Notes: generated by a model not told the origin, from the letters alone. Positions 7,666-16,242 are shown, counted from the first letter of the stretch. The stretch is DNA of 57,314 bases from Nocardioides ganghwensis (GCF_014779655.1 NZ_JACXYX010000023.1:1-57314); one strand, 5' to 3'. Program-made: numbers and translations.

Positions 7666-9012
7666 TCAGAGGACCGGCAGCATCCGGTCGCGCTCGTAGG
7701 CGGAGACCTGGGTGCGGTACTCCTCCCACTCCGCGCGCTTGTTGCGCAGGAAGAAGTCGAAGACGTGCTCACCCAGCGTCTCGGCGAGGAGCTCGGAGTC
7801 CTCGGCGATGCCGATCGCGTCCCACAGGCTGCGCGGCAGCGGCGTGATGCCGAGCGCCTTGCGCTCGCGCTCGGTGAGCGACCAGACGTCGTCCTCGGCC
7901 TCGCGCGGCAGCTCGTAGCCCTCCTCGATGCCCTTCATGCCGGCGCCCAGGACGACGGCGAAGGCGAGGTAGGGGTTGCAGGCGGCGTCGATGGTGCGCA
8001 GCTCGATGCGGGTCGACTGGCCCTTGTTGGGCTTGTACATCGGGACCCGGACCATCGCGGACCGGTTGTTGTGGCCCCAGCACACCCCGGACGGGGCCTC
8101 GCCGCCGCCGAGCAGGCGCTTGTAGGAGTTGACCCACTGGTTGGTGACGACGCTGATCTCGCTCGCGTGGCGCAGGATGCCCGCGATGAACTGGCGTCCG
8201 GTCTTCGACAGCTGGTACTCGGCACCGGCCTCGAAGAAGGCGTTGCGGTCGCCCTCGAACAGCGACACGTGCGTGTGCATGCCCGAGCCCGGGTGGGTCG
8301 TGTAGGGCTTGGGCATGAAGGAGGCCCAGATGCCCTGGCCGAGGGCCACCTCCCGGATGACGGTGCGGAAGGTCATGATGTTGTCGGCGGTGGTGAGCGC
8401 GTCGGCGTAGCGCAGGTCGATCTCCTGCTGGCCGGGCCCGCCCTCGTGGTGGCTGAACTCCACCGAGATGCCCATCGCCTCGAGCATCGTGATCGCCTCG
8501 CGGCGGAAGTCGGCGCCGCGCGACTGCGCGGTGTGGTCGAAGAAGCCGCTGCGGTCGACCGGCTGCGGCTCGTCGCCCTTCCCGGGCATGTCCTTGAACA
8601 GGTAGAACTCGATCTCGGGGTGCGTGTAGAACGTGAACCCGCGATCGGCCGCCTTGCTGAGCGTGCGCTTGAGGACGTGCCGCGGGTCGGCGTACGACGG
8701 GCTGCCGTCGGGCATCACGATGTCGCAGAACATCCGGGCCGTCGCCGGTCCGCCGTCGTCGCCGGTGCGCCACGGCAGGATCTGGAACGTCGAGGCGTCG
8801 GGGTGGGCGAGCATGTCGGACTCGTAGACGCGGGCGAAGCCCTCGATGGCCGACCCGTCGAAGCCGATGCCCTCCTCGAAGGCGTTCTCCAGCTCGGCCG
8901 GGGCCACGCTCACGCTCTTGAGGAAGCCCAGCACGTCGGTGAACCACAGCCGGACGAACCGGACGTCACGCTCCTCGAGCGCGCGGAGTACGAAGTCCTC
9001 TTGCTTGCCCAT
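7666..9012 (-). CDS. glnA2: Type I glutamine synthetase family protein (GlnA2-like)
   Basis: A 448-residue synthetase that joins ammonia, or in some GlnA2-type enzymes a polyamine, to glutamate using ATP. Signatures seen: FDGSAIEGF (residues 51-59), the KPYTTHPGSGMHTH glutamate/ammonia site, NRSAMVRVP, and the RIELRTIDAACNPYLAF metal and substrate region. The shorter length and synteny with glnE match mycobacterial and streptomycete GlnA2 rather than the main GlnA1. In Streptomyces coelicolor GlnA2 was reported to be a gamma-glutamylpolyamine synthetase, so that is an alternative function here. It is first gene of the operon; a TAGGCT -10 ends 7 nt before the ATG. Confidence 0.9.
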   Translation of the reverse strand: MGKQEDFVLRALEERDVRFVRLWFTDVLGFLKSVSVAPAELENAFEEGIGFDGSAIEGFARVYESDMLAHPDASTFQILPWRTGDDGGPATARMFCDIVMPDGSPSYADPRHVLKRTLSKAADRGFTFYTHPEIEFYLFKDMPGKGDEPQPVDRSGFFDHTAQSRGADFRREAITMLEAMGISVEFSHHEGGPGQQEIDLRYADALTTADNIMTFRTVIREVALGQGIWASFMPKPYTTHPGSGMHTHVSLFEGDRNAFFEAGAEYQLSKTGRQFIAGILRHASEISVVTNQWVNSYKRLLGGGEAPSGVCWGHNNRSAMVRVPMYKPNKGQSTRIELRTIDAACNPYLAFAVVLGAGMKGIEEGYELPREAEDDVWSLTERERKALGITPLPRSLWDAIGIAEDSELLAETLGEHVFDFFLRNKRAEWEEYRTQVSAYERDRMLPVL

Positions 9013-9019
9013 GGCCCAC

Positions 9020-9025
9020 AGCCTA
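9020..9025 (-). promoter_or_regulatory. -10 hexamer TAGGCT for glnA2, leaderless
   Basis: TAGGCT on the minus strand ends 7 nt before the glnA2 ATG; no ribosome-binding site lies between. Confidence 0.45.
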
Positions 9026-9104
9026 GGGGGCACCGGTGGTGTTACCGTCGCCGGACCAGCCGCCCGACTCGGGCCCGCTCACCACGGGAAAGGGACGCTG
9101 CACG

Positions 9105-10457
9105 ATGAACCCCACCCATCACCTGCCCTCGGACACCACCGCACCCACGCCGCCGGACGGGTTCCTCCTCGCCCACCTGGCCGAGGAGACCGCACGACTG
9201 GCCCGTACGGCCCGCGCCCCGGAGGCCACCACGGCCGGTGCGGACGAGGACCTCCTCGGCGCAGTCCGCGACGCGGTCGACGACCTCGGCCCGACCCTGC
9301 TGGCCGCGAGCCACGACCTGTCCGCCCACCCGGAGGTCTCCTTCGAGGAGCACCGTTCCGCGGCAGCCCTCGCCGACCTCGTCGAGGCCCGGGGCATCGA
9401 GGTCGTCCGGGAGGCCCACGGCCTGCCCACCGCACTGCGCGCCGAGATCGGCGACCCCGGCGGCCCCACCATCGCGGTGCTCTCGGAGTACGACGCCCTG
9501 CCGGGCATCGGCCACGGCTGCGGCCACAACGTGATCGCCACGGCCGGCCTGGGCGCGTTCCTCGCCCTCGCCGCCGTCCGGGACCGGCTCCCCGGCCGGG
9601 TGGTCTGGCTCGGCACGCCCGCCGAGGAGGGTGGCGGCGGCAAGGAGATCATGGCCGGCCACGGCGCCTTCGACGGTGTCGACGCCGCCCTCATGGTGCA
9701 CCCGTTCACCTATGACATCGCCGAGCCGCTCTTCCTCGGCCGCCGCCAGCTCCGGGCCACGTTCACCGGCGTGACCTCGCACGCGTCGGCCCAGCCGTTC
9801 ATGGGCCGCAACGCCCTCGACGCGGTCAACCTGATGTACACCGGCGTGGGGCTGCACCGCCAGCAGATGCCGCCGACCGACCGCGTGCACGGGGTCGTCA
9901 CCGCCGGCGGCGAACGCCCCAACGTCATCCCCGAGCACGCCGAGATGCTGTTCTACCTGCGCAGCGAGCACCCCGAGGGCCTCGCCGTCCTGAGCGACCG
10001 GCTCGGCGACATCGCGCGGGGCGCGGCCCTGATGACCGGCTGCGGGGTCGAGCTCTCGTGGGACGAGGCCCCGGCCTACCTCCCCGTCCGCGGCAACGGG
10101 CCGCTGGCCGCCGCCTGGACGACCCGCTACGGCCAGCGCGGGCGTACGGTCCTCCCGCCGGGCGTGGTGCCACGCATGTTCGCCGGGTCGACCGACTTCG
10201 GCAACGTCTCCTACCGCATGCCGGGCGTGCACGCGATGGTGCGGATCACCGACGCCGACCTGTCCCTGCACACCCGCGTGTTCGCCGAGGCCGCCGTCAG
10301 CGAGGAGGCGGACCGGGTCGTGCTCGACTCCGCCTGGGCCCTGGCGGCCGTGTCGGCGGACTGGCTGTGCGACCCGGACCTGCGCCGCGCGGCGGCCGCG
10401 GACTTCGAGGCCGCCGGCGGCGCCGTCGACGTCCCGTCCTACTTCGGGGAGGTCTGA
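9105..10457 (+). CDS. M20-family amidohydrolase, AbgB-like
   Basis: A 450-residue metal-dependent amidohydrolase. Metal-site motifs are SEYDALPGIGHGCGHN and TPAEEGGGGK, with the catalytic Glu pair in the latter. A dimerisation domain begins near GRRQLRATFTGVTSHAS. In AbgB-type enzymes this core cleaves p-aminobenzoyl-glutamate, a folate breakdown product. The AbgT-type transporter starts 2 bp after the stop, and that pairing is the best evidence for substrate. The ATG preceded by GGGAAAGGGA was preferred over an upstream GTG. It is divergent from glnA2 across a 92-bp gap. Confidence 0.85.
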   Translation: MNPTHHLPSDTTAPTPPDGFLLAHLAEETARLARTARAPEATTAGADEDLLGAVRDAVDDLGPTLLAASHDLSAHPEVSFEEHRSAAALADLVEARGIEVVREAHGLPTALRAEIGDPGGPTIAVLSEYDALPGIGHGCGHNVIATAGLGAFLALAAVRDRLPGRVVWLGTPAEEGGGGKEIMAGHGAFDGVDAALMVHPFTYDIAEPLFLGRRQLRATFTGVTSHASAQPFMGRNALDAVNLMYTGVGLHRQQMPPTDRVHGVVTAGGERPNVIPEHAEMLFYLRSEHPEGLAVLSDRLGDIARGAALMTGCGVELSWDEAPAYLPVRGNGPLAAAWTTRYGQRGRTVLPPGVVPRMFAGSTDFGNVSYRMPGVHAMVRITDADLSLHTRVFAEAAVSEEADRVVLDSAWALAAVSADWLCDPDLRRAAAADFEAAGGAVDVPSYFGEV

Positions 10458-10459
10458 CG

Positions 10460-12073
10460 ATGACGACCACCGCCACCCCGACGTCGCGCACCGACCGGGC
10501 CCTCGCGGCCGTGGAGCGCGTCGGCAACCGTCTCCCCGACCCATTCCTGCTGTTCCTCGGCCTGTTCCTGCTCGTCGGCGTCATCTCCACCGCACTGCAG
10601 CTCGCCGGCACCTCGGTGACCATCCCGGGCGCGGAGGAGGAGACCGTCGTGCGCGGGCTCTTCACCGGCGAGGGCCTCGCCTGGCTGACGGTCAACCTCG
10701 GCGCCAACTTCATCGGCTTCCCGCCGCTGGTGACGGTCGTGACGATCCTGCTCGCCGTCACCGTCGCCGAACGCACCGGCCTGCTCTCCGCGGCGATCCG
10801 GGCCAGCCTCGGTTCGGCGCCGCGCTGGCTCCTGCCGTACGCGGTGGGCTTCGTCGGCGTGAACGCGTCGGTGATGGCCGACGCCGCCTTCATCGTCGTC
10901 CCGCCGCTGGCGGCGATGGTGTTCAAGGCCGCTGGCCGGCATCCGATCGCGGGCCTCGTCGGCGGATTCGCCGCGGTCGGCGCGGGCTACTCGACCTCGA
11001 TGCTCGTCACCAGTCTCGACGCGCTCTTCGCCGGCATCACCAGCTCGGTCACGGGCGCCCTGCCGCAGGCCGGTGCAGCGGTGACCCCTGTCTCGAACCT
11101 GTGGTTCAACATGGTCTCCTCGGTCGTGCTGGCCCTCGTCGCCGGCCTCGTGATCGACCGGCTCGTCGAGCCCCGGCTGGTCCGGGAGGGCGCGCCGGTC
11201 GACATGGTCGACCAGGAGGACGCCGGTGCGACGCTCGAGAGTGCTCCCGCGGCCGAGGACGACGTGGCGCCGGCGCTGCGCGCGACCCCGACCGAGCTCT
11301 CGCCCGACCTCGAGCCGGCCGAACGACGCGGACTGCGGGTCGCCGGGCTGGTGTTCCTCGTCCTGGCGGCGGTCGTCGTGGCCGCCGTGCTCCCCGGTGG
11401 GTCGCCGTGGCGCAACGACGACGGCGCCTTCCTGCCCGAGTCCCCGCTGCTCGACTCGACTGTCTTCATCGTCTTCGTGCTGTTCCTCGGCCCCGCGCTG
11501 GCCTACGGCTTCGTGAGCGGGTCGCTGCGCGAGGCCGCCGACGTGCCGAAGGTGATGGGCCTGGGCATCAAGGACATGGCCGCCTTCATCGTGCTGGCGT
11601 TCATGCTGGGGCAGTTCATCGCACTCTTCAACTGGACCAACGTCGGCTCGGCGCTCGCCGTCGCAGGCGCCGACGGGCTCGAGTCGATCGGGTTGACCGG
11701 CTATCCCGCCATCCTCGGCTTCATCCTGCTGGCGTCGGTGCTCAACCTGTTCATCGTCAGCGGGTCGTCCATGTGGACGCTGATGGGCGCGGTCTTCGTG
11801 CCGCTGTTCGCGCTGCTGGGCTACGAGCCCGGGTTCGTGCAGGCCGCGTTCCGCGTCGGCGACTCCGCCACCCAGGTCATCACCCCGATGAACCCCTACA
11901 TCTGGATCTTCCTGGTGATGCTCAAGCGCTACGAGCCCGAGGCCGGACTCGGCACCGTCATCTCCCGGATGATCCCGTTCGTCGTCCCCTTCTGGATCTC
12001 CTGGGTCACGGTGCTCACGGTGTTCTACCTCACCGGAGCCGACGTCGGCCCCGGAGTCGGCATCCGGATCTAA
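10460..12073 (+). CDS. abgT: AbgT-family transporter
   Basis: A 537-residue inner-membrane transporter of the AbgT family, known for p-aminobenzoyl-glutamate uptake and, in some members, sulfonamide export. It contains about 11-13 hydrophobic segments. Family-type stretches seen are LGANFIGFPPLVTVV, GFVGVNASVMADAAFIVVPPLAAMVF, AAVGAGYSTSM, and the C-terminal SVLNLFIVSGSSMWTLMGAVFVP and DSATQVITPMNPY (read in pieces). A hydrophilic loop of about 65 residues separates the halves. It follows the M20 hydrolase by 2 bp, giving an uptake-and-cleavage operon. The stop overlaps the convergent secreted-protein gene by 4 nt. Confidence 0.9.
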   Translation: MTTTATPTSRTDRALAAVERVGNRLPDPFLLFLGLFLLVGVISTALQLAGTSVTIPGAEEETVVRGLFTGEGLAWLTVNLGANFIGFPPLVTVVTILLAVTVAERTGLLSAAIRASLGSAPRWLLPYAVGFVGVNASVMADAAFIVVPPLAAMVFKAAGRHPIAGLVGGFAAVGAGYSTSMLVTSLDALFAGITSSVTGALPQAGAAVTPVSNLWFNMVSSVVLALVAGLVIDRLVEPRLVREGAPVDMVDQEDAGATLESAPAAEDDVAPALRATPTELSPDLEPAERRGLRVAGLVFLVLAAVVVAAVLPGGSPWRNDDGAFLPESPLLDSTVFIVFVLFLGPALAYGFVSGSLREAADVPKVMGLGIKDMAAFIVLAFMLGQFIALFNWTNVGSALAVAGADGLESIGLTGYPAILGFILLASVLNLFIVSGSSMWTLMGAVFVPLFALLGYEPGFVQAAFRVGDSATQVITPMNPYIWIFLVMLKRYEPEAGLGTVISRMIPFVVPFWISWVTVLTVFYLTGADVGPGVGIRI

Positions 12074-12678
12074 CGGCAGATGTTGACGTCCTGCGAGCCG
12101 AGGACGCCGCCCCAGACCTCGCGCATCGGCGGGAGCCAGCTCTGGGTCGTCGGCACGAAGGCGATGCTGCCGGCCACCTTCTTCCTCACGCCGTCCACGC
12201 GGACCTTCTCGACGACGAGCGGGACGGTCACCTCGCGGCTGCGTACGCCCTCCCAGCAGGCGGACGCCTTCCTCTTCGTCACGGCCTCCTCGAGGGTGAC
12301 GGTGTCGCCGACGCCCTCGCCGTTGTAGCGCCACGCGACGGTCGTGGCGTAGCCGGTGTGGCCCTCCCACGGGGCGCGGACGGTGACGGACATCCCCCAC
12401 GTACGCCTCGTCGCGACGCGGAACGTGACCCGGCCGTCGCGCACCTCCTTGGCCTGGGACTGCCAGACGTGGACGACGTCGGCGTCGAGGGTGCTGCGGG
12501 CGTTGACGAGCTGGACCTGGCAGCCCTCGCAGTCGTCGACGGTGAACGTGAGGGTCGTACGCGCCGCCGCGCGGTCCTGGACCTGCGCGTGGGCGGAGGG
12601 TGCCGTGGCGGCCAGCGATCCCGCGAGCAGGGCGGCGCCGGCGATCGTCGACGTGAGCTGGGTGGTGCGGATGGTCAT
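12070..12678 (-). CDS. Secreted protein, unknown function
   Basis: A 202-residue protein with a classical signal peptide (TIRTTQLTSTIAGAALLAGSL) and probable cleavage after AHA near residue 31. The mature part has a CEGC motif and two further cysteines, including one at the extreme C-terminus (VNICR), so disulfides are likely outside the cell. Predicted content is mainly beta strand. No catalytic motif is seen. It is convergent with abgT and lies downstream of another exported protein on the same strand. Confidence 0.7.
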   Translation of the reverse strand: MTIRTTQLTSTIAGAALLAGSLAATAPSAHAQVQDRAAARTTLTFTVDDCEGCQVQLVNARSTLDADVVHVWQSQAKEVRDGRVTFRVATRRTWGMSVTVRAPWEGHTGYATTVAWRYNGEGVGDTVTLEEAVTKRKASACWEGVRSREVTVPLVVEKVRVDGVRKKVAGSIAFVPTTQSWLPPMREVWGGVLGSQDVNICR

Positions 12679-12754
12679 GTCTGTCTCCCCGTGTGGTGTC
12701 TGTCGCTGACTGGACGCAGCCCACGTCGTGGAGGTTGCACCGGATCCGGATGGT

Positions 12755-13189
12755 TCAGTCGTCGTCGCCGAGGGTGTTGCGCTCGAGCTCGGCCAGGGTG
12801 GGGCGGCCGCGGTTGCAGAAGACCTCGAGGTCGACGGAGTTGCGGCCGTCGCTGAAGACGGCGTCGACGTCGTCGTCGGGCCCCTTCTCCCAGCTGACGA
12901 TGCGCCAGCCGTCGTCCTTGTCGGGGCGTACGCCGACGCCGTAGGCCCACGTGTCCCGGCACTCGACCAGAAAGGCGCCCCACTCCCCCGCGATCTCGTC
13001 CGACACCGCCGGCCCGTCGGGCTCGGGCACGGAGGTGGCCTGCACCGACACGTCGCGCGCGACCTCGTCGCCGACCGGTCCCCGGTCGCGGATGGTGGCG
13101 CCGACGGTGGAGACCGCGAGGACCCCGGCGACCACCGCGACGACGGTGGTCGCGGCCCACAGGCCCACGAGCAGCATCCGACGTCTCAC
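12755..13189 (-). CDS. Membrane-anchored exported protein, unknown function
   Basis: A 144-residue protein with RRRMLLVGLWAATTVVAVVAG as an N-terminal membrane anchor, then an extracellular domain rich in Asp and Trp with two cysteines (VECRDTW and VFCNRG). No family recognised. It diverges from the response regulator of two-component system 1 across a 101-bp region that contains direct repeats, so it may be a target of that system. Confidence 0.65.
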   Translation of the reverse strand: MRRRMLLVGLWAATTVVAVVAGVLAVSTVGATIRDRGPVGDEVARDVSVQATSVPEPDGPAVSDEIAGEWGAFLVECRDTWAYGVGVRPDKDDGWRIVSWEKGPDDDVDAVFSDGRNSVDLEVFCNRGRPTLAELERNTLGDDD

Positions 13190-13233
13190 CCGCCCATCGT
13201 GCCCTCCCCCGTGTCAGCGCGAGGTGAGGTGAG

Positions 13234-13254
13234 GGTTAAGGCGCGGTTAAGGCG
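13234..13254 (+). promoter_or_regulatory. Tandem GGTTAAGGCG repeat, candidate response-regulator site
   Basis: GGTTAAGGCG occurs twice with an 11-bp period, about 37 bp upstream of the predicted transcript start of the response-regulator gene. Paired half-sites one helical turn apart are how OmpR/PhoB-type regulators bind, so autoregulation is likely. Confidence 0.55.
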
Positions 13255-13278
13255 TGCGGCCGGCGCGGCAGCGGGCGG

Positions 13279-13284
13279 TACGGT
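13279..13284 (+). promoter_or_regulatory. -10 hexamer TACGGT, leaderless start
   Basis: TACGGT ends 6 nt before the GTG of the response-regulator gene. Confidence 0.5.
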
Positions 13285-13290
13285 CGCGGC

Positions 13291-13992
13291 GTGGCCGAGG
13301 TGCTGATCATCGAGGACGACGACCGGATCCGGCCGTTGCTGGTGCGCGGGCTGCGCGAGTGCGGGCACACCGTCACGTCCGCCCCCACCGGGATGTCCGG
13401 GTTGCAGCTGGCCGTGGACTCCGCCCCCGACCTGGTCGTGCTCGACCTCGGCCTCCCCGACGTCGACGGCACGCAGGTGCTCTCGATGCTGCGGGCGGTG
13501 AGCCAGGTGCCGGTGATCATCGCCAGCGCCCGGGCGGACGACCCGTCGCTCGTCGGGGCGCTCGACGCCGGCGCCGACGACTACGTCGTGAAGCCGTTCA
13601 CCAGCGCCCAGCTCGACGCCCGCGTCCGCGCCGTCCTGCGCCGGGTGGAGGCGGGCAGGCAGCGACCCGCCACGATCGCCGTCGGCGACCTGACCGTCGA
13701 CCTCGCCGGGCGCCGCGTGCACCTCGACGGCGCAGAGGTCGACCTCACGCCGCGCGAGTTCGACCTGCTCGCCCACCTCGCCGAGCGGCCGGGCGAGGTG
13801 GTCACCAAGCGCGACCTGCTGGTCGAGGTGTGGCGCCAGCCGTGGGGTGGCTCCGACAAGACCGTCGACGTCCACCTGTCGTGGCTGCGCCGCAAGCTCG
13901 GCGAGACCGCCGCCGCCCCGCGCTACCTGACCACGGTGCGCGGCGTCGGCGTACGGCTCGCAGCGCCGGACGCCGGGGACGGGGACGGCTGA
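13291..13992 (+). CDS. OmpR/PhoB-family response regulator (two-component system 1)
   Basis: A 233-residue regulator. The receiver domain (1-115) has the acidic pocket Glu8-Asp9-Asp10, phospho-acceptor Asp52 (VVLDLGLPD) and Lys101 (VVKPF). A winged-helix DNA-binding domain follows, with LTPREFDLLAHLAERPGEVVTK-type sequence (read in pieces) and the recognition helix around DKTVDVHLSWLRRKLG. The GTG start has no ribosome site but sits 6 nt after a -10. The kinase gene begins 2 nt after the stop. Confidence 0.92.
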   Translation: MAEVLIIEDDDRIRPLLVRGLRECGHTVTSAPTGMSGLQLAVDSAPDLVVLDLGLPDVDGTQVLSMLRAVSQVPVIIASARADDPSLVGALDAGADDYVVKPFTSAQLDARVRAVLRRVEAGRQRPATIAVGDLTVDLAGRRVHLDGAEVDLTPREFDLLAHLAERPGEVVTKRDLLVEVWRQPWGGSDKTVDVHLSWLRRKLGETAAAPRYLTTVRGVGVRLAAPDAGDGDG

Positions 13993-13993
13993 G

Positions 13994-15301
13994 GTGCGCC
14001 GCAGCCTGCTGGTCACCGCGGCCGCGGCCGTCTCGATGGTGCTGCTGGCGATGCTCGTGCCGATGGCGATCCTGGTGCGGAGCTACGCCCTCGAGGACCG
14101 GCTGGCGCGCGCAGCGCTGGAGGTGCAGGCCGTCGAGACCGTGGTGTCCGGGCAGGACGCCGGTGCGGTCGGGCAGTACGTCGACCGGTTCAACGACGCC
14201 CGCGAGCACACCCGGGTGACCGTGCTCTACCCCAACGGGGTGGAGATCGGTCCCGACCGCGGGCAGGACGGGCTCGTGCTCGACGCCCGCAACACCGGCC
14301 GTGCGCGCGTCGACGACGTCCCGGGCGGGTCGCAGATCCTCGTCCCGGTCTCGCGCGGCGGCAACTCCGCGCTCCCCTCGCTGACCCCCGTCATCCGGGT
14401 CGTCGTCGACGAGCCCGGTCTCGACTCGGTGGTCGGCGTGGCCTGGGGGCTGCTGGGCCTGCTCGCGCTGGCGCTGCTGGCCGGGTCCCTCGTCGTGGTC
14501 GACCGGCTCGGGCGGTCGTTCGTGCAGCCGATCCGGCAGCTGGCCGACCACACCCAGTCGTTGGGGAGCACGAGCACCGTCGCGCCGGTGGCCCCCGTCG
14601 CGTCGGTGACCGGGCCGCCCGAGGTGCAGGAGCTCGCCGGGGCGGTCGACCGGCTGGTCGGGCGCATCCAGCTGCTGCTGGCGCGCGAGCGCGAGAACGT
14701 CGCCGACCTGTCCCACCGGCTGCGCACCCCGGTCACCGCGCTCCGCCTGCGCGTCGAGACCGTCGACGACCCCGACCTGCGCGAACGCCTCGGCGGTGAC
14801 CTCGACGCCCTGCAGGCCACCGTCGACGAGATCGTCCGCGAGGCCCGCCGGTCCGAGCGCGAGGGGCTCGACCCACGCACCGACGCGGTCGCGGTGATCT
14901 CCGAGCGCGTACGCCACTGGGCGCCGCTCGCCGAGGACCAGGGCCGGGCCTACGACCTCGACCTGGCCCCGGCGGGGCCGCTCCTGCGCGCCAGCCGCGC
15001 CGACCTGGAGGCGCTCGTCGACGTGCTCCTCGACAACGTCTTCTCCCACACCCCCGACGACGCCGCCGTACGCATCACGCTGACTGCGGCACCCGACCTC
15101 GTCGAGCTCGTGGTGGAGGACGCCGGCCCCGGCCTGCCCGCCGGCCTGGACGCCACCGGGCGCGGGGAGAGCGGCGCCGGCTCCACGGGGCTGGGCCTGT
15201 CGATCGCGTCCCGTACGGCCGCGGAGTGCGGGGGCGGGCTCACGACGGGCCCCTCGGACATGGGCGGAGCCCGGGTCGCCGTCTCCCTCCGGACGGCCTG
15301 A
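13994..15301 (+). CDS. Sensor histidine kinase (two-component system 1)
   Basis: A 435-residue membrane sensor. The first membrane helix is at about residues 5-30 and the second near 150-175, bounding an extracellular sensor of about 120 residues with no recognised ligand fold. A HAMP-like linker leads to the H-box DLSHRLRTPV with phospho-acceptor His241. The ATPase has N-box LLDNVFSHTPD, a DAGPGLP G1 box and STGLGLSIA. It starts with GTG 2 nt after the response regulator, so the pair is one operon. Flanking exported-protein genes suggest an envelope-related signal. Confidence 0.9.
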   Translation: MRRSLLVTAAAAVSMVLLAMLVPMAILVRSYALEDRLARAALEVQAVETVVSGQDAGAVGQYVDRFNDAREHTRVTVLYPNGVEIGPDRGQDGLVLDARNTGRARVDDVPGGSQILVPVSRGGNSALPSLTPVIRVVVDEPGLDSVVGVAWGLLGLLALALLAGSLVVVDRLGRSFVQPIRQLADHTQSLGSTSTVAPVAPVASVTGPPEVQELAGAVDRLVGRIQLLLARERENVADLSHRLRTPVTALRLRVETVDDPDLRERLGGDLDALQATVDEIVREARRSEREGLDPRTDAVAVISERVRHWAPLAEDQGRAYDLDLAPAGPLLRASRADLEALVDVLLDNVFSHTPDDAAVRITLTAAPDLVELVVEDAGPGLPAGLDATGRGESGAGSTGLGLSIASRTAAECGGGLTTGPSDMGGARVAVSLRTA

Positions 15302-15317
15302 CCCGGGCTCCGGTTGC

Positions 15318-15698
15318 TCAGCGCAGCGTGACCTTCAGCGAGCAGGACGACCCGCCGGCGGGGGTCACTGTCAGCCTGAAGGTGTCCTCCCCGGCGGTGT
15401 TGCGGCGGAAGGTGTCGAGGTCGAGCTCGCCCTCGCCGTCGGCGCGCAGGACCCGCGAGGTCGCGACCGTGCCGTCGTGGCGGATCGTGACCCGCCACTC
15501 GCTGCCCGCGCGCGCCCTGTCGATGTCGGCGTCGACCTCGAAGCCACCGCGCTCGCGGTCGACGTCGAGCTCGTACGTCGCGCCGGCGCAGGTCCCGCGC
15601 CGCTCGACGTCGGCGCTGGCGGGCGCCGCGACGAGGACGGTGGCGCCGGCCGCGGCGGTGGCGGCGAGGGCGGTGCCGGCGATGAGCGTCTTCTTCAT
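15318..15698 (-). CDS. Secreted protein, paralogue of the next gene upstream
   Basis: A 126-residue exported protein. The signal peptide KKTLIAGTALAATAAAGATVLVAAPASA is cleaved after ASA near residue 29. The mature domain has RRGTCAGATYEL at its start and a second Cys near the C-terminus (SSCSLKV), predicting one disulfide in a beta sandwich. It aligns end to end with the product of the neighbouring gene (shared RGTC-GAT-EL, GG-EV-A, EW-V, GE-D-D-F, LTPA-G--C pattern). It lies convergent with the kinase gene. Function unknown. Confidence 0.75.
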   Translation of the reverse strand: MKKTLIAGTALAATAAAGATVLVAAPASADVERRGTCAGATYELDVDRERGGFEVDADIDRARAGSEWRVTIRHDGTVATSRVLRADGEGELDLDTFRRNTAGEDTFRLTVTPAGGSSCSLKVTLR

Positions 15699-15752
15699 GT
15701 GGGTCTCCTCAGGTGGGTGGATCGGCGTGGATCGGAGTGGGGGGTTTCGGGC

Positions 15753-16136
15753 TCAGGCGCCGAGCGTCGCGGTGCAGGGCTCACCGTCGGCGGGCGTGAG
15801 GGTGACGGTGTACGTCGCGTCGCCGGGGTTGCCGTCGCTGAAGGCGTCGACGTCGATCTCGCCGTCCTCGTCGGTGGTGCGGGTGCCGGTGAGCAGCGAC
15901 GTGTCGCCGCGGGTCAGCTCGACCTGCCACTCCTCGCCCGGGCCCGACGACTGCAGCTCCGCACTCACCTCGGTGCCGCCGTCCTCCGCCTCGGCGCTGA
16001 GCTCCCAGGTCGCGCCGCCGCACGTGCCGCGCTCGCTGGTCTGGGCCTCGACGGCGTTGCCGACGGCCCACCAGGAGCCGAGCCCGACCACGACGGCCGC
16101 GGCGGCGACGCCTCCGATGACTGCCTTCTTCTGCAC
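15753..16136 (-). CDS. Exported protein, paralogue of the secreted protein downstream
   Basis: A 127-residue protein with an uncleaved-looking hydrophobic N-terminus (KKAVIGGVAAAAVVVGLGSWWAVG) and an exported domain starting ERGTCGGATWEL, with a second Cys near the end (EPCTATL). Clear tandem-duplication paralogue of the next gene on this strand, 54 bp away. A good ribosome site (GAGGAGGAA) precedes the ATG. Upstream DNA has GTTAAGG-type repeats like those before two-component system 1, so it is a candidate target of that system. Function unknown. Confidence 0.75.
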   Translation of the reverse strand: MQKKAVIGGVAAAAVVVGLGSWWAVGNAVEAQTSERGTCGGATWELSAEAEDGGTEVSAELQSSGPGEEWQVELTRGDTSLLTGTRTTDEDGEIDVDAFSDGNPGDATYTVTLTPADGEPCTATLGA

Positions 16137-16219
16137 GATTCCTCCTCGTCGTCCGACGCCGGTGGTGGCGTCATGACAGGAGGTTCGTCGAGGCGCGGCT
16201 AACCGCGCTCCAGCCGGCC

Positions 16220-16240
16220 GTTAAGGGGTCGCTAAGGCAG
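16220..16240. promoter_or_regulatory. Second GTTAAGG/GCTAAGG repeat, candidate target of system 1
   Basis: GTTAAGGGGTC is followed immediately by GCTAAGGCAG, again with an 11-bp period. The core matches the repeats before the response-regulator gene. A further GGTTAGCC copy in opposite orientation lies near 16194-16210. It sits 84-104 bp upstream of the exported paralogue gene. Confidence 0.4.
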
Positions 16241-16242
16241 AG

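Noticed and set aside
12070..16136. Reading the small exported proteins around system 1 as a toxin-antitoxin or phage module
   Set aside because: No toxin, antitoxin or phage motif; signal peptides and paralogy fit envelope proteins.
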